64,000 bases of DNA from Dendrophyllia cribrosa (Eukaryota; Cnidaria; Anthozoa; Scleractinia; Dendrophylliidae). This document shows positions 1-11,820 of the stretch, in pieces; position 1 is the first letter of the stretch; the number at the start of each line of letters is the position of its first letter. The notes below the pieces were generated by a model that was given only the letters and a program-made list of their open reading frames with translations, searched no databases and was not told where the DNA came from. Where the stretch lies: positions 21,518,284 through 21,582,283 of the forward strand of contig JAJLRJ010000010.1 of assembly GCA_024195265.1 (NCBI GenBank). Direction: 5' to 3'. The translations under genes were made by a program, and so were the position numbers.

Positions 1-774
1 TTCTCACCTTATTTTCGCGACTCATTTCTAAGAATACCAGACTGTACTACTAATATTATCTCTATCATTATTGCCTTTGTTTCTCTAATACTTTTTTACA
101 CCGATTTTCTTTGATACTATGCAAGACAGGAGTTGCGATACAAGTTTTGGTTTTGAAATAAGAAAGTTCGCTGAAAGTTCTTCTTCGGACGGACAGCATC
201 TTGTTGTTTATTTTTAAAGCAACCAGACGGCCGTTTCGCTAAGAAGAAATTACTTTCTATGTATAGCTCAGTACAGTATTCTTGTTTTCATAAACTTCTT
301 TGTTTTATAATTTAGACATGTTTTTTTTTAAGCATGAAATATCGGTTTTCGCCAGTAGCTCGCTCGCCTTCTTGTATGACTGCAGTGTGAATGGCTTCTT
401 CACTCTCTACAAAGTTCACATTTTGGTTATAAAATTGGGAAGAACAGGAATTCACTCTTGACAAATTTATCAGTTGTGAATATCGCGTCTGTATTTTTCG
501 CTCCAAATCAAAACTCACTATTTTAAAAGAAAGTATACATACTATACAAAGAAAGTACAGAAACATCGTCCTTCGAAGATGCCATGCAATATCATTTCTC
601 AGGTATGCAATTCTACGCTAAATACCCTCGCTTCGTTGGCCAATAAGAATGCGAGTTTTCTTTGACGTATGCGATTCAATACAATACAATACAATACAAT
701 ACTTTATTTAAAGTGGCGCATACTCTTAGCTGTATGGAGTAGTTAAAAAAAACATCACCAGCTAATTCACAGGT
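1..774. other. Intergenic DNA with a short microsatellite
   Basis: No convincing exon or RNA gene is visible. The only clear structure is a pure CAATA pentanucleotide run at about 676-701. The open frames here are short and have neither coding character nor splice context. Confidence 0.5.
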
Positions 775-823
775 AATAAATAATGGAAAATGTTAATGTA
801 GAAAAGTGCCGAAAATTTGAAAG

Positions 824-860
824 TTTTAGACGTTTCGGGCTTAGCCCTTCTTCAGTGAAA
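824..860 (-). ncRNA. Hammerhead ribozyme motif, Penelope type (left arm)
   Basis: Read on the minus strand: TTTCA (stem I), CTGAAGA, stem II GGGC-TAA-GCCC, GAAAC, GTC (cleavage triplet), then TAAAA (stem I partner, with one mismatch). The CUGANGA and GAAA core elements are both intact. Stem III is almost absent, as in the Penelope-type ribozymes thought to act as dimers. Confidence 0.7.
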
Positions 861-925
861 TGTCAATTTTAAACGGTTGACGGTTCTGTTCCTGTATAAC
901 ACGCCATTTAAACAGTGCGCGAGCC

Positions 926-1266
926 TTAAATAAACCGGAAGTCAGTGTTAAGGCCGCGCGGCTGACTCGTACCAAGCTTGAAAATTAGCCGCATCTCATG
1001 TCTCTTTCTTTGTTTGCTTGCGCCGCAGAGCTTCACGCCACGCACGTCAGCGTCATGCAGAGAGTGGCCGTTTCGATTGAAATGTTGTGCGACGGGGAAA
1101 CCAGGCAAGCTTTTTTCAATGCTGCGGAGGTGTTCGCCAAAGCGTTCCCTAAGAGCACGACCAGTTTCACCAATGTAAGCTGCAGAGCAGAGACGACAGG
1201 AGATGTAGTAAATGATATTTGATGTCTCGCAAGTGAAGGCTTCTTTAATGATGATGGTGCCTTCGG
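926..1266 (-). pseudogene. GIY-YIG endonuclease C-terminal fragment of a Penelope-like element
   Basis: One frame is open on the minus strand from about 1266 down to the stop at 926-928. It reads a Cys-containing lead (SNIIYYISC, two residues, C), then AAYIGETGR, LRERFGEHLR, and a downstream VAQHFNRNGH segment. That order is the GIY-YIG nuclease of Penelope-like elements, which nicks the target during retrotransposition. No reverse transcriptase lies upstream, so it is a truncated copy with no start of its own. The frame itself carries no stops, which suggests a fairly young insertion. Confidence 0.8.
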
Positions 1267-1351
1267 GGCCTTGCAGGGTGGTGTAATACTGACTTCCGGT
1301 TTAAATGGCGTGTTATACAAGAACAGAACCGTCAACCGTTTAAAATTGACA

Positions 1352-1388
1352 TTTCACTGAAGAAGGGCTAAGCCCGAAACATCTGAAA
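1352..1388 (+). ncRNA. Hammerhead ribozyme motif, Penelope type (right arm)
   Basis: TTTCA (stem I, 1352-1356), CTGAAGA (1357-1363), stem II GGGC-TAA-GCCC, GAAAC (1376-1380), ATC (1381-1383), then TGAAA, which pairs perfectly with the first stem I strand. The core matches the hammerhead consensus with a minimal stem III. It is the inverted counterpart of the motif at 824-860. Confidence 0.72.
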
Positions 1389-1632
1389 ACTTTAAAATTT
1401 TCGGCACTTTTCTACATTAACATTTTCCATTATTTATTGTGTCACAAGTGCCACGCAGTTTTTTGAACTTTTTTGTTGAACGTTTTTGCCTAATTCACAG
1501 ATATGCCACTCTGCTCGCAAGTAAATGTCAATAATATGAAAGAGATTTGCAGACTAAACGGAGAAGAATGAATCACTTTTTAAATGAGGTTTAGTGAGAC
1601 ATGGAAATGATCGGCTCTTTCGTTTTATACAA

Positions 1633-2050
1633 CTAGTTTGTTATTTTACCATTTTGTTTGTCCTCTGCATCGCTTGTCTTTGCTTGTCCATTATCGTGTG
1701 TGCTACTTTGTTGACCGGTCTGTGGGCTCGAGTGGTATTGTGAAACAACGGTCTCAATCTTCTTATCGACCTTGTTCCAAAACGAGGCCACCAGCTTGTC
1801 AACGTATTCGGTAGAAAACAATTCATTATCGTCCTCTGGGGAATTGCCCCGAGCTGCCGGAGAAGCACCAGATTCTCCACTTGGGGGTGCATCGCAGGTG
1901 TGCTTTTTGTTAGTAAGAGTTGACTTCGGAGAAGCTTCAGTATCCCTGCTGGTGGTATGTACAAGGGCATCATCTCTGTTTCTTTTGGGAGTTCCAGGGA
2001 CGATCCCATTGTGGTTTTGCGGTGTTTCGTGTAAAGAGGCACTGTAAACA
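1633..2050 (-). CDS. Host gene 1, terminal coding exon (unknown protein)
   Basis: This is the last exon of a modelled three-exon gene (6488-6415, 4007-3918, 2050-1633). The frame is open from a clean acceptor (ttgtttcag just above 2050) to the TAG at 1633-1635. Exon lengths of 74, 90 and 418 nt sum to 582, giving 193 residues plus a stop. The protein is hydrophilic, rich in Ser, Thr, Asn, Asp and Lys, with a nuclear-like KRNR cluster and a more helical C-terminal part (TEYVDKLVASFWNKVDKKIE) before a polar tail. I recognise no family, and no signal peptide or membrane segment is seen. Confidence 0.5.
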
Positions 2051-2231
2051 CTGAAACAACGAGATCTGTTAACCTTATTACGTTAAATTTTCTATGGGCT
2101 TCTGGAACTTAGATCTCAAATGGCATTTACGGTGGTCACAAATTTCTGACGTAAGTGAGACGAAAAGGTATCAAGTAATTAAGACATTGGCGGCAAGAAG
2201 CTTGAGGCCGCTGTGCACGCATGTTTAAGTT

Positions 2232-2520
2232 ACTGCGCCTTTCAATAACATGCGGAATTTGAAATTCAAATTTCCACCAACGGTTGCGTTTTACACTGCC
2301 GTCAATCATCTTAACTTACCTCTCAGGAAACAGATCTTCACTTCAATGATTCAAAAGGTCACGTCCGTGCATTATGATTGATAGAATTCGATCCATTTTG
2401 TTTGTTTCTTTTTTTCATGGTCCGTTGGGTTTCGTATTAATTATGATTGACGGCAGGGAATAACGCAACCGTTGGTGGAGATTTGAATTTTAAATTCCGC
2501 ATGTTATTGCAAGGCGCAGT
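2232..2520. mobile_element. Foldback MITE in intron of host gene 1
   Basis: Terminal inverted arms of about 75 bp begin with ACTGCGCC at 2232 and end with GGCGCAGT at 2520. They carry matching internal blocks (CGGTTGCG / CGCAACCG and TGCCGTCAATCAT / ATGATTGACGGCA). There is no open frame, so it is a non-autonomous element. The superfamily is not identified. Confidence 0.7.
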
Positions 2521-3917
2521 AATTAAGTAGTGACTTCATAAAAAGAAACCGGCCGATTGTTGAAAAAATACATTTCAGCAGGAGGGTAAATAATTCATCA
2601 TTTCTTTAGTTGACCTATGTACTTAACTAATGACTATTATACCTGTTAAAACCACACGGAAAAAGTAGTTATTATATAAAAGCAATATACCACGCATTTT
2701 GTATGGTTTATCCGTGCAATAAAATAGTGTTGGAAAACACTCGAAAAGCTTATAAATCACTCACGTTCGGCCCGCGACTTACCCTCTCTGTCTCCTGTTC
2801 TTCAAATATCCCCCGATAAACCGATAAACCACAGAGATGTGTGGTCTATTGCTAAATTGTTGTTTGTAGTATCGCTCTATGTTTTTTCTAGTCAGCTGGG
2901 TGTGTTAGGATAACGAGTACAAATGAGATATTACACATCAACACATGCGATAAGTTATTTTTATCCAACTTAGCTTTTTGTAATTGATAACTAGGAAAAT
3001 TAAAAAGAAAATTCCCTAAAGGGTTAAGCGCGCACGGTGATAAACCGAATTTTCAGTTGTGAACATAACTATTGCGTAATATTAGTACTCGTCTCAGGCT
3101 TAATTCGAACAATATAACAACTGGTTGCTTTATTGGCTGATTATTTTACTCTTGAATAACTATATGCTTCTTCCCTTTTGGAACAACGTTCGGCAAATGA
3201 CAGTACATGGGCGAACCGCTCAGCACCTAATTAAGTATTCTCTATTATTTCGTTGTCCGCGCGTTGGCAATTCCTGGGAACAAGACTAGTGGGGATTGTT
3301 ACGTCGTCACACTTTAGACAACCATTTGCCGGATCAGTTGCAGCAGAAGAAATAGGATATGCCGCCGTTCGCTTCCAAAAGGGCCGTCCCGGAATGATTC
3401 ATGATACGTAATAGTTTAGAGGAGTTTATGCATAACAGTACAAACTCACTTTAGTCCTCCTTGTCCCCTAGAGGCTGTTCCGTGTCCATATCAAGGAACG
3501 ATTTAAAAAAAAATCCATAAAACCTCTGCATTGTGGCAGGATAATGGGCTCCATACTAGATGGCTTGTACCGTTGTAAATAAGTATGGTTTAAGGCCTGA
3601 CACTAGCTGTGTTGTAAGGATTTATCGCTAAATTTAGTTTATATCTAACAGGCCAAGAGATCAAACGCCAATTGCATTGTTAGCCTTAAGCGATCTTTGC
3701 TTGTGCTAACCAAACAGACAATACAGACAATTTTTAAATTTCAAACACCTGTAAAACCACACACAACTTTTGTGATTACAGTAATATAATGTCTGTGATT
3801 AGACCCTTCTCTAAAACTTCCCTTCGAGTGGTTCAGATATATTTCATGGTGTTTTTTTATATATATGCATCATTAAACATTTAAAACTTCTAAATTGATA
3901 AGTCAAGTGCCTCTTAC
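2521..3917. other. Intron 2 sequence of host gene 1, otherwise featureless
   Basis: AT-rich DNA between the foldback element and the middle exon. No conserved coding segment or repeat is recognised. Confidence 0.35.
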
Positions 3918-4007
3918 TTGTTCTTGTCGGCCTCCAGCCTGGTAAATCTGTTTTCTTCGTCGCTTCCATCGCTTGTGTCATCCGTCTCCGTGTTTAAACT
4001 CGTAAAT
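3918..4007 (-). CDS. Host gene 1, middle coding exon
   Basis: A 90-nt exon bounded by an acceptor (ctttaccag) and a strong donor (gtaagag). It is open in the frame that continues both neighbouring exons: it takes one base to complete a codon from exon 1 and leaves two for exon 3. It encodes an acidic Asp/Ser/Glu stretch (TDDTSDGSDEEN) followed by RFTRLEADKN. Agreement of phase at both ends is the main support. Confidence 0.5.
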
Positions 4008-6414
4008 CTGGTAAAGGAAAATAATCCCAGTGTATCACTTTCTCTTGTGCACGGAAGCGAGAAATAAGCACTAATTGCAGGTCTTATTTCCTATCCGTAA
4101 AGAATGCTGATACCTGTTATTGTCAACCTGAGAGGTATAAGACATCTGCGCTTATGTTTCCCTTCAGGGAGTGATACATCCTTAATAGCTGAGCCGTTTT
4201 TGGCCTAGCTAGATAAATTTATGTTAATCTCGCTATTAATCCAGCATTTGACGACTTCACGTCGTTATATGGCTCTGTATCACCCGCTCGTAAAAAGAAT
4301 AAAACAAACGGGTGCCCAATACAGCAATTTTTAGCTTCGTGACAACATTGTGAATGAACTAAGGTATCCAATCCAGTTAGTGTTTTGATTACCTACGTTT
4401 TCGCGCGTTAGTAAGCTATAATTCGCAGGACAAATGATGACTAACGATCTCTAGTCCCGAATTCCCTACAAGTAGGTAACATCGAATGCATTAAGACTGT
4501 TTAAGGCTTTCTTTTTTCAACTGCTGAGTGCAAAGATTTTCGTACAGATGCTCTAAAACGTCCGAGTTTAAGTAATTTTTTTTCCCAAACTAACCAAGAC
4601 CTAAACCAAATTCAATAAAGTGTGCGAGTAAACTTTGCTTTCTGCGCAAGTATTCCCGAGATTGAAACCAGTTACACGTTTTCCAGCGCTTGGCAGTGGC
4701 TGCTCGGTTTTCCGCGCTCGAAGCCGGTTGCATCTTTTCTCCCCAAGATTTGGTTGATTTGCTAAGGCTTGCCGATTTGCAGTAATAGAAAATATAACTG
4801 CAATTATTGACTTGGATTTTAACTTTAGCTGATTTCTACCCTTAATGCATTGAACCGTTTGTTGTTGTTCGTTTCAAATCACTCAATTGTTAAATGACGT
4901 GCTATGATTGGAAAAATCTCTAATTCGAGCTGTGTCCTGTTATTTTGTCAATAGGCCGCTTTCGGAGAAAGGCTGTCTGTGTTCAATTCAATGTAGATGT
5001 AGAATTTATGTTGACTCAAGCCTAGCGGTGGTTAAAGGCAGGTGCAGTTTGTAAGTAATGAGTCAATGCTCACCGTCACACAGCAAATCGATGCCACATG
5101 TCCTAGTCGTATATAACCCTGATAATGACTAGGCCAGGGCAGTGGAACCAGTATCGAATACAGGTCGTGGTTACTCCAATTTTATTGGCATACAGTATTA
5201 CTGTATCAAAGCTAACAATAACACAATAATTTTTTCTCTACCTGGTCACTGCAGTGGCAATTGTTCGCCATAAGCCTAAGTTACGGAGCTCTAAGTATCA
5301 AGAGTTGGATGTTGCAAAACAGAGCCTCTAAACCATTAGTTCCCACCCTTATGAAATGACGAAAAGTATGATGGACCATTTTTAATCGAAATAAAATCGG
5401 AAAATGATATTTGGTTTTAGCTAGGTTTCCATTAAAGTGTGGCCGCTTAATACGGGTGAAAATAAGAAATACAGACAAACATAGGTGGCCGCGACCGCTT
5501 AATAAAGGCGACCGTTTAATACAGGTAGCAAATACAAAGTTTGTATAGGCGAAAATTACGGACTATAAAAACTGACCGCTTCAAAGAGGGAAGCCCCTTA
5601 ACACAGGGACGTTATATACAGGTTCGACTGTACCATGTACTACAACAATAATGGCGGATGAAAGACGAGATTTTTTCAGAGGCGCCTTTATAACCCGAAC
5701 GCATGCGCTAATTGAAAGGAATGAAGCCCTTACGGAAAGTCCACTGGCCCTCCAGGTTTTGGGGATTTAGCTTGGGACTAACAAACCACCCAGTAAAAAA
5801 GCGTTAACGTTACAAAGACACTGAATCAGAAACCCTGAATCGTCGACCCAACATCGACTGTCTTGAAGGAAGGATTTTATACCATTAAGTCCAAGGGATG
5901 CTCTTGGCAGCAAATACAGCTGTAGAACGATTGGCAAGGGACAGAGAAAGGTGGAATGGTTTCGTCTGTGGCCTATGCTCCAACATGGAGTGAATAAGGA
6001 AGGAAGGGCTTTTTTGCCGGCTTACATAAAATGATTACTTGGATGCATAATGTTGTGCTGGTGGCGAGTTCACACTTCTCTGCGTATTTAAATCCTATCT
6101 TTCCATATAGAACCCGACTGGCTGCACGTACTGTAAGCACGGTTTGTGTCTATTGGCGCTTTTATTGCGTAATGCGCTGATAAACGTTATCGGTTATAAG
6201 TACAATCACTTTCATCATGCAAAGAAGATTGCCCTTTTATGCATACGATTCTTTTTACGTAGAAAATGCACGAAGTGAGCAAATATAAACCGAGATTGAT
6301 AAATTAAAGTAGTTTTCTTGTGATTTAAGATTATCATTTACCGTGGATAAGGAAAGATTACTTACTTGCAATATGAACAGAACTGACGAAATGATGGTAA
6401 GAATGATTAATCAC
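4008..6414. other. Intron 1 sequence of host gene 1
   Basis: No clear gene. A stretch at about 5430-5620 repeats variants of GCCGCTTAATACAGG, which looks like a degenerate dispersed repeat. The remainder is unremarkable AT-rich DNA. Confidence 0.35.
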
Positions 6415-6488
6415 CTGTGTGCGTTGTAATTATTCAAGCTTATATCCTCCGAGTCAGACGAATCACTATAAACTGCTGATTTTTCCAT
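6415..6488 (-). CDS. Host gene 1, putative first coding exon
   Basis: ATG at 6488-6486 opens a 24-codon frame (MEKSAVYSDSSDSEDISL and on) that ends at a donor (acacag|gtgatt) with two bases left over. This is exactly the phase required by the 4007-3918 exon. An in-frame stop sits two codons upstream of the ATG, which favours this as the start. The Ser/Asp-rich composition matches the next exon. It is predicted from splice logic alone. Confidence 0.42.
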
Positions 6489-9150
6489 TCGTCAGGTTTT
6501 CATCCAAGGAATTGCCTAACACGTGACGGCCATTCCTTGTAAGCTCTGTTATGTTGTGTTTCATGGTCACCACCTAAAATGAGTTAGACAGAGTATAACA
6601 AATGGATGGTACAATCAATATTGTTCTATTTTGATTGCTGTCAATAAATTGTTGTTGTTGTTTATTGTTGTTGGATGGCGAGGAGATAGTAGGAGTAGCG
6701 GCATAAGAAGAAAACTTTCATACCTCCAGGCAGCCATGTTTAATTTTGTTTATTATGTAAACGAACTTAATTATGGTGTTTTTGTTTTTTGAAGTTTTCA
6801 AAAGATTTTTTAAAGGTTATACGAACAATTCTGATCATCTTCCAAAGATTCCCGAAGATTTCAGAGGAAGATTGAAAGATAATCCGATTATATATACATA
6901 AACAACTACAATATAGCTCGTTTGAGATGTCACAAGAGCAAACATAATAACTACCACGATTTTTCGCAGTGGGAGAAATGATCCTTGTACTTTACTGAAG
7001 TTTATAATAAATGTATCTTTTATCTGTTTTACAGGTGTTTCTGTTATAAATAAGAGAAGCTGAAGCTGATGGCAGGGGAGAGGAGGGGAGGGAGTGAGGT
7101 TGCGAAATAACTGTATCGAGGTATCTAGAAATAGAGGTACCATAGCCGTGCGACCTAGATATATGTTTTACCAGAATTATTTCTGGAACGTTTTTGTAAA
7201 GCAGTCGGTCAATGACTGATCGAAGAGAGTCAATGCCGCAAAAAGCGGCTTGAACTGCTTCGCAGTTGGCAGTTCAAGTCGCTGTATGATTTTCTCTCTG
7301 TCTGAGAAATACTCTGACAAAAGCTTCATCAGTTAAAGTGTGCACCTTACGGAAATAAAAAAAAATAACTAAATCGGGGGTAAAACGATATAAACCATGA
7401 ACGCTTCATCCCAAATGATGGCTTTTTGTCCGAAGCGGGAAACTGGACGTGTATTATCAGATGATGGACATTACACTGTATAACACTGAGCATTCCTGGT
7501 CATAATGCATCAGTTAATCCAGCAGTGCCTATGGGGATAGAAGCAGAAGTAGAAGCGGAAGCATACGAATTTGCGTCAAGTGAAAAAGATTATTGACATA
7601 AGATTGATCCTTAGTGCTTATGCTTGGGTTTATATTTATGTCGGGCCCGTATTCACTGGATATAAGCGCTGTTATGCTTCCGCTTATGCTTATGTCACTG
7701 CTTTAGTCTTTATTTTGTTTTATTACCGCCTGCCAAATGAACTCACTAATGTGTGCATTTATTGAAGGTTATATTCCGCTTATCATATCGACATCAGTCC
7801 CGTTATAATAATTCAAACTCTAATGATCTAAATGTAAATCATAAATCGCGTTTTGTTTTGTTTTTGGTTCATTTAATTAGCGCTTGTTTTACGCCTATGG
7901 AATTTGTAAAAGCCATTCAATGAACCATAAAATTTCTGTCCTAAACAATGCTTTTATCAGCGGGTGGTTGTATTCAAACGAAAATCCGCAAACCTGCTAA
8001 CACACCGGTACTCATGTCAAATTTTAAACCCAGACACACAATGTTTAACCCAAAAAAATACTTTTAGTTTGGTCGTCAAATGAAAAATAAATATGGGTAT
8101 TAGACTAATGTTCCTAATTTATTTCTTGAGAAACAGACAAAGGGGCATTGACTTCACCTTTTTGCTTCCTTCACATTAACCGATAAAGAACCACTGCTAA
8201 ATCATTAATGATAATAGAAAGCTTTTGTCTCAATATTAAGATTAGAAACATGTTTTCACTATCCTTTTAGTTATTGGTTTCTACATTTTGACTGGAACTG
8301 GCTTTATCAACTGACTTGGCTAGTTTAATACACCCTGCGCGAAGGTGAAATGTAAGAAACTTGGCAGCTAAAACACAGAGACAGTGTTTGACAATGTACA
8401 ACATTTTACGTTAAACTGGGGACTGCGGTATTCTGATTTAATGTTATTGAAAATAACAGAAAACACTCTACAGGTTACCAAATCAAACAACCCAAATTAA
8501 GGATTTAGTTAAGAAGTTTAGCAGTATACTGGAAAATGTGGCGTGCCATTTCAAGGGGTGCTGTTGATAAGACAGTGCAGTTCGCCCGTAATCAAATTCA
8601 CTTGCTATTTTGTTCAAGTGTTCTGGAGGGCACTAAAGAAATATGGTATTTTTCTATGCTTACCTTGGAAAGGAATCCTCAATAGAAATTTCCTTCAGTC
8701 CTCGAAACAACGACAAATCCGATCCTGAGTTAATTTCCCATCAAACGCTGAGTTTCAAAAGCTTTGTTACATTCTATTTGCTCTTTTGGTCACATGGGCG
8801 ATGCTTTGATTAAGGGGAACTGGAAACCAGAGAAGCGTGAAGACATACATGTATAACTGCTCCGGTTAAGTGGTAACGATTTATAAATAACATCATGGCA
8901 TCAACAAAATCCAAATCGCGATACTTAAAAACCCGAATAAGTAAAACATACCAATGACCTGTTCATGCAATAAGGCCCGGAGGGTTTTAATTTGGCCGTT
9001 AGTTTTGATAGTCCGCTGACCAATATCTTATCGATAGTGAATGCCCGACGGTACAGGCTTTATTTAATGCTGTATTCTCAACTATGGGAAGCTAAACTTA
9101 AAGCGCACCTAACCCTTAGATACATAATTTCAGAATAAACTCTACATGTA
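6489..9150. other. Intergenic DNA without recognisable genes
   Basis: A short TTG-rich microsatellite lies near 6650-6675. Small open frames here are not supported by splice sites, composition or family motifs. Confidence 0.4.
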
Positions 9151-9878
9151 TGTACGTTGAATTGTTGAATAGTGAAATATCTCTTGTTCTTGACGTCGCG
9201 TTAGGGAGTTATAGAGATTTGCCTAATAACATGACGTCAATTCAGCTGCTTGTTTTCATCTCCAAGTGATATGTTTTACGAATCAATCGACTTTTCACAG
9301 TTTATATTTAGTATTTTTCAAATTAATTATCCTTAAGCTGTGAACTAAGTATTGCTAAACCTATATAACTCACTAACACCACGTTAAAGGGGCTATGTCG
9401 CGAGGATGGCGGGTGAGTACTGGGTACTAACAACTTGAAAAACGTCCGGTGGCTTTTTATCAAGTTGGCGGCCATTACTGTCGAATTCATTGCAATCTGT
9501 TCCATCCCGTCGTATTGCGTGGAAGGATAGATCTCAAGTTTACAAATTAGTTAGAGTATTTACTTGGCTAGATTTTTGTTAAATTATTTCTGCGATTTGT
9601 TAGTCGTACTTTCGAAAAATTCGATGTCTTCCAGTAGTGGTGGAAGTTGGGGAGGAATTTAAAAACGAAATCGATCGTGCGTTTGTTTACCTTGCGTGGT
9701 TCGACACGAGTGCAAGTGCGATAAAACTTGCCGCGATCCGGGAGGGAACAATAGAAATTTGGCATGTGTGACGTCAGGTGACGTCACATGACGAGAACTC
9801 ATTGCGCAGACTCAACTTGCGACATAGCCCCTTTAAAAACAAGAAATATAATTTCACTATTCAACTATTCACCGTACA
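9151..9878. repeat. Outer inverted repeat enclosing a TTAA MITE
   Basis: The block at about 9151-9187 (TGTACGTTGAATTGTTGAAT and on, to CTTGTT) is repeated in inverted form at about 9839-9878. A TTAA-type MITE occupies 9384-9836 between them, directly against the right arm. This reads as an older foldback element into which the MITE inserted. Confidence 0.55.
9384..9836. mobile_element. piggyBac-type MITE with TTAA ends
   Basis: The termini are TTAA-AGGGGCTATGTCGC and GCGACATAGCCCCT-TTAA, giving terminal inverted repeats of at least 14 bp inside duplicated TTAA tetranucleotides. TTAA target duplication is the hallmark of piggyBac transposition. There is no transposase frame inside, so it is non-autonomous and would depend on a transposase elsewhere, such as the one at 24-27 kb, although the ends have not been matched to that gene. 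Confidence 0.7.
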
Positions 9879-10428
9879 CAGAGCTGATCCTGAAAATATG
9901 TATTTTACTTATGTGAGATTGTGAGATTGATTATCATCTTCGAAATACCGAGATGATATCAGACAACCACCTTAGATCTTGGATTGTTTATATGTTGAGA
10001 CATAGGAGGATATAAGAACACCCACTCGTGTAAAGAGAATCATGCAGTTGAAACTTTTCTATTAACAAGAGATATTGAGGACCTTTAAGGTTTCTGTATT
10101 TGAAGAGGGATCACAGGTATGAAGTAACACTTACGTAAATGCCCACGGAGTTTTTTTAAGGAATAATTTAGTTAGGTTGTGAAGTGAAAATCGGAACAAT
10201 TCGTCTGTAAGCATTTACGTTGCATTACAGTGAACATCCCCAGTAGGGGGATTCTTTGGGCCACGATTTGATGCATATAACAGCGATAGTTTCTGTAAAT
10301 CTTATTCGCTGGATCTTCAACTTCTCGACGTAATAATAGGGTCTCATGTTATAGCGACGACTCTCTAAAGGAGCACTGTCGCGTTGATTGTGACCTTCTT
10401 TGGCCAAGACCATGCAACAATACTTATG

Positions 10429-10552
10429 TACTTATTGACTGAGTGGGAGGGCTGGTCGGGAAAAATATTTGGCTCGAGGTCATGGCGTGCGGACCGAGCG
10501 CATGACCGAGAGCCAAACCACATCCGGCCCGACCGAACTCAGTCAATAAGTA
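10429..10552. repeat. Imperfect foldback repeat
   Basis: TACTTATTGACTGAG at 10429-10443 is mirrored as CTCAGTCAATAAGTA at 10538-10552. Partly palindromic GC-rich DNA lies between them (GGTCGGG/CCCGACC-like, ATTTGGCTC/GAGCCAAAC). This is a small hairpin-forming element of unknown family. Confidence 0.6.
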
Positions 10553-11820
10553 TTTTATCTTATGACCACTACCGCGAATTTTGTGAATAAAAAACGCGAA
10601 GAAAAGGGTCGGACTATATCGATCACGTGATTGAACAAAAACGGCGCGAAATTATCGCGTTGCGTCGCAATGTTTCTTGACGAAGCTGAACGAAAGCTGG
10701 TTCAAAGTTTTAACCACTCGCCACTAAGTGAATGAAGTAGCAAAATTCCTTGTACTAATTGGTTCTGGAATATGATATGGATGTGATGCTTTGTAAAGAT
10801 GTTCCCGATCTTTGGAGCTGAAAGCGAACGATCTCACCAGCACATGGCTTTAGGAGTTAAAACGAGAAAGTTTGTAAACAATTGAACAGCTCGTACTTCG
10901 ATTTTAGCTTACTTGTTTAAAGTTTTGGAAAGTTATTGTTGATGAATTGGACTAAAAAGTCACATCGCTTCAGATAACGATTTTTTAAATGAACGTTTAT
11001 CTTTGTCCTAACTCTGTCCGCTTGTTTTGATTCTGAATTGAACATTTTAAGACAGGAAACACTTGTCAATTTAGGAGTTCTGCCATTTCCTGTGTTTTAT
11101 ACCATGTACTCTGTCTTTCTTTAGGTAGACGAAAGCTCTCCGTGTGAAACTCTCTCTGGTGTAATCTTTGCGTGGCAAAACGTCTATTTGCTGCTGGTTA
11201 TTGATGTGTAGGAAATTGCGCGAGATAAAATTTTAAAGCATATTTTTTTTCTTGAAATTGTAATTTGTTATCAATGTGTTGAACACGTCATCACGTACGG
11301 GCCTCATACAGGAATTTCATCAATGGTTTTGAAAAGAAAAGACTCGCAGTGCCGTACGCGTCATATGATTCTACTTATTTACAAAAAAGTACTAAAACAC
11401 CAATAAAAATAAAATTAATCAACGAATTCTTGAAAGAGAAACTTTTCTAGCCCATTTTGGAAAATGTGGAAACTTAAAAAAAGTTAGGCCAAAGTTTTTC
11501 AAGTTTCAAGTTCATTCAGACCAAGTCCGTCTAAAAAATTGACTAGAGACACCAATTGACAGTTTTGGTACATTTTGTGATAATTTATTACAAAACTTGC
11601 GGTTTCTGTTAATACAAAAACATTTTTTTGGTTTTTGAAATGACAATGCCTCTTTAAAGCGGGAGTTGATCAAGTCGTGGGCTCCTGGCGTATAATTCAA
11701 TTACAGTAATTCAAGAATAAACGAGTAATCGTGGTATAAATACTATATTTGTTTAATAAATAGGCTACATAATACATTCCTGTTTAAAATAACGTACACT
11801 TCGTAAATCTATTGTTTATT
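10553..11820. other. Intergenic DNA downstream of host gene 2
   Basis: No exon, RNA gene or transposon end is recognised in this AT-rich stretch. Part of it may be the 3' untranslated region of host gene 2, whose stop codon is at 11821-11823. Confidence 0.35.

Larger units (their letters stand above)
775..1438 (-). mobile_element. Penelope-like retroelement remnant flanked by inverted terminal copies
   Basis: Two arms of about 139 bp (775-913 and 1300-1438) are inverted copies of each other and enclose a GIY-YIG endonuclease fragment on the minus strand. Each arm carries the motif CTGAAGA, a GGGC/GCCC stem, then GAAAC, which is the hammerhead core known from Penelope-like element terminal repeats. 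The enclosed fragment has the C-terminal endonuclease signature of this class. The reverse transcriptase is missing, so this is a 5'-truncated copy. Inverted terminal copies flanking a truncated 3' end are a known Penelope-like arrangement. Confidence 0.8.
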
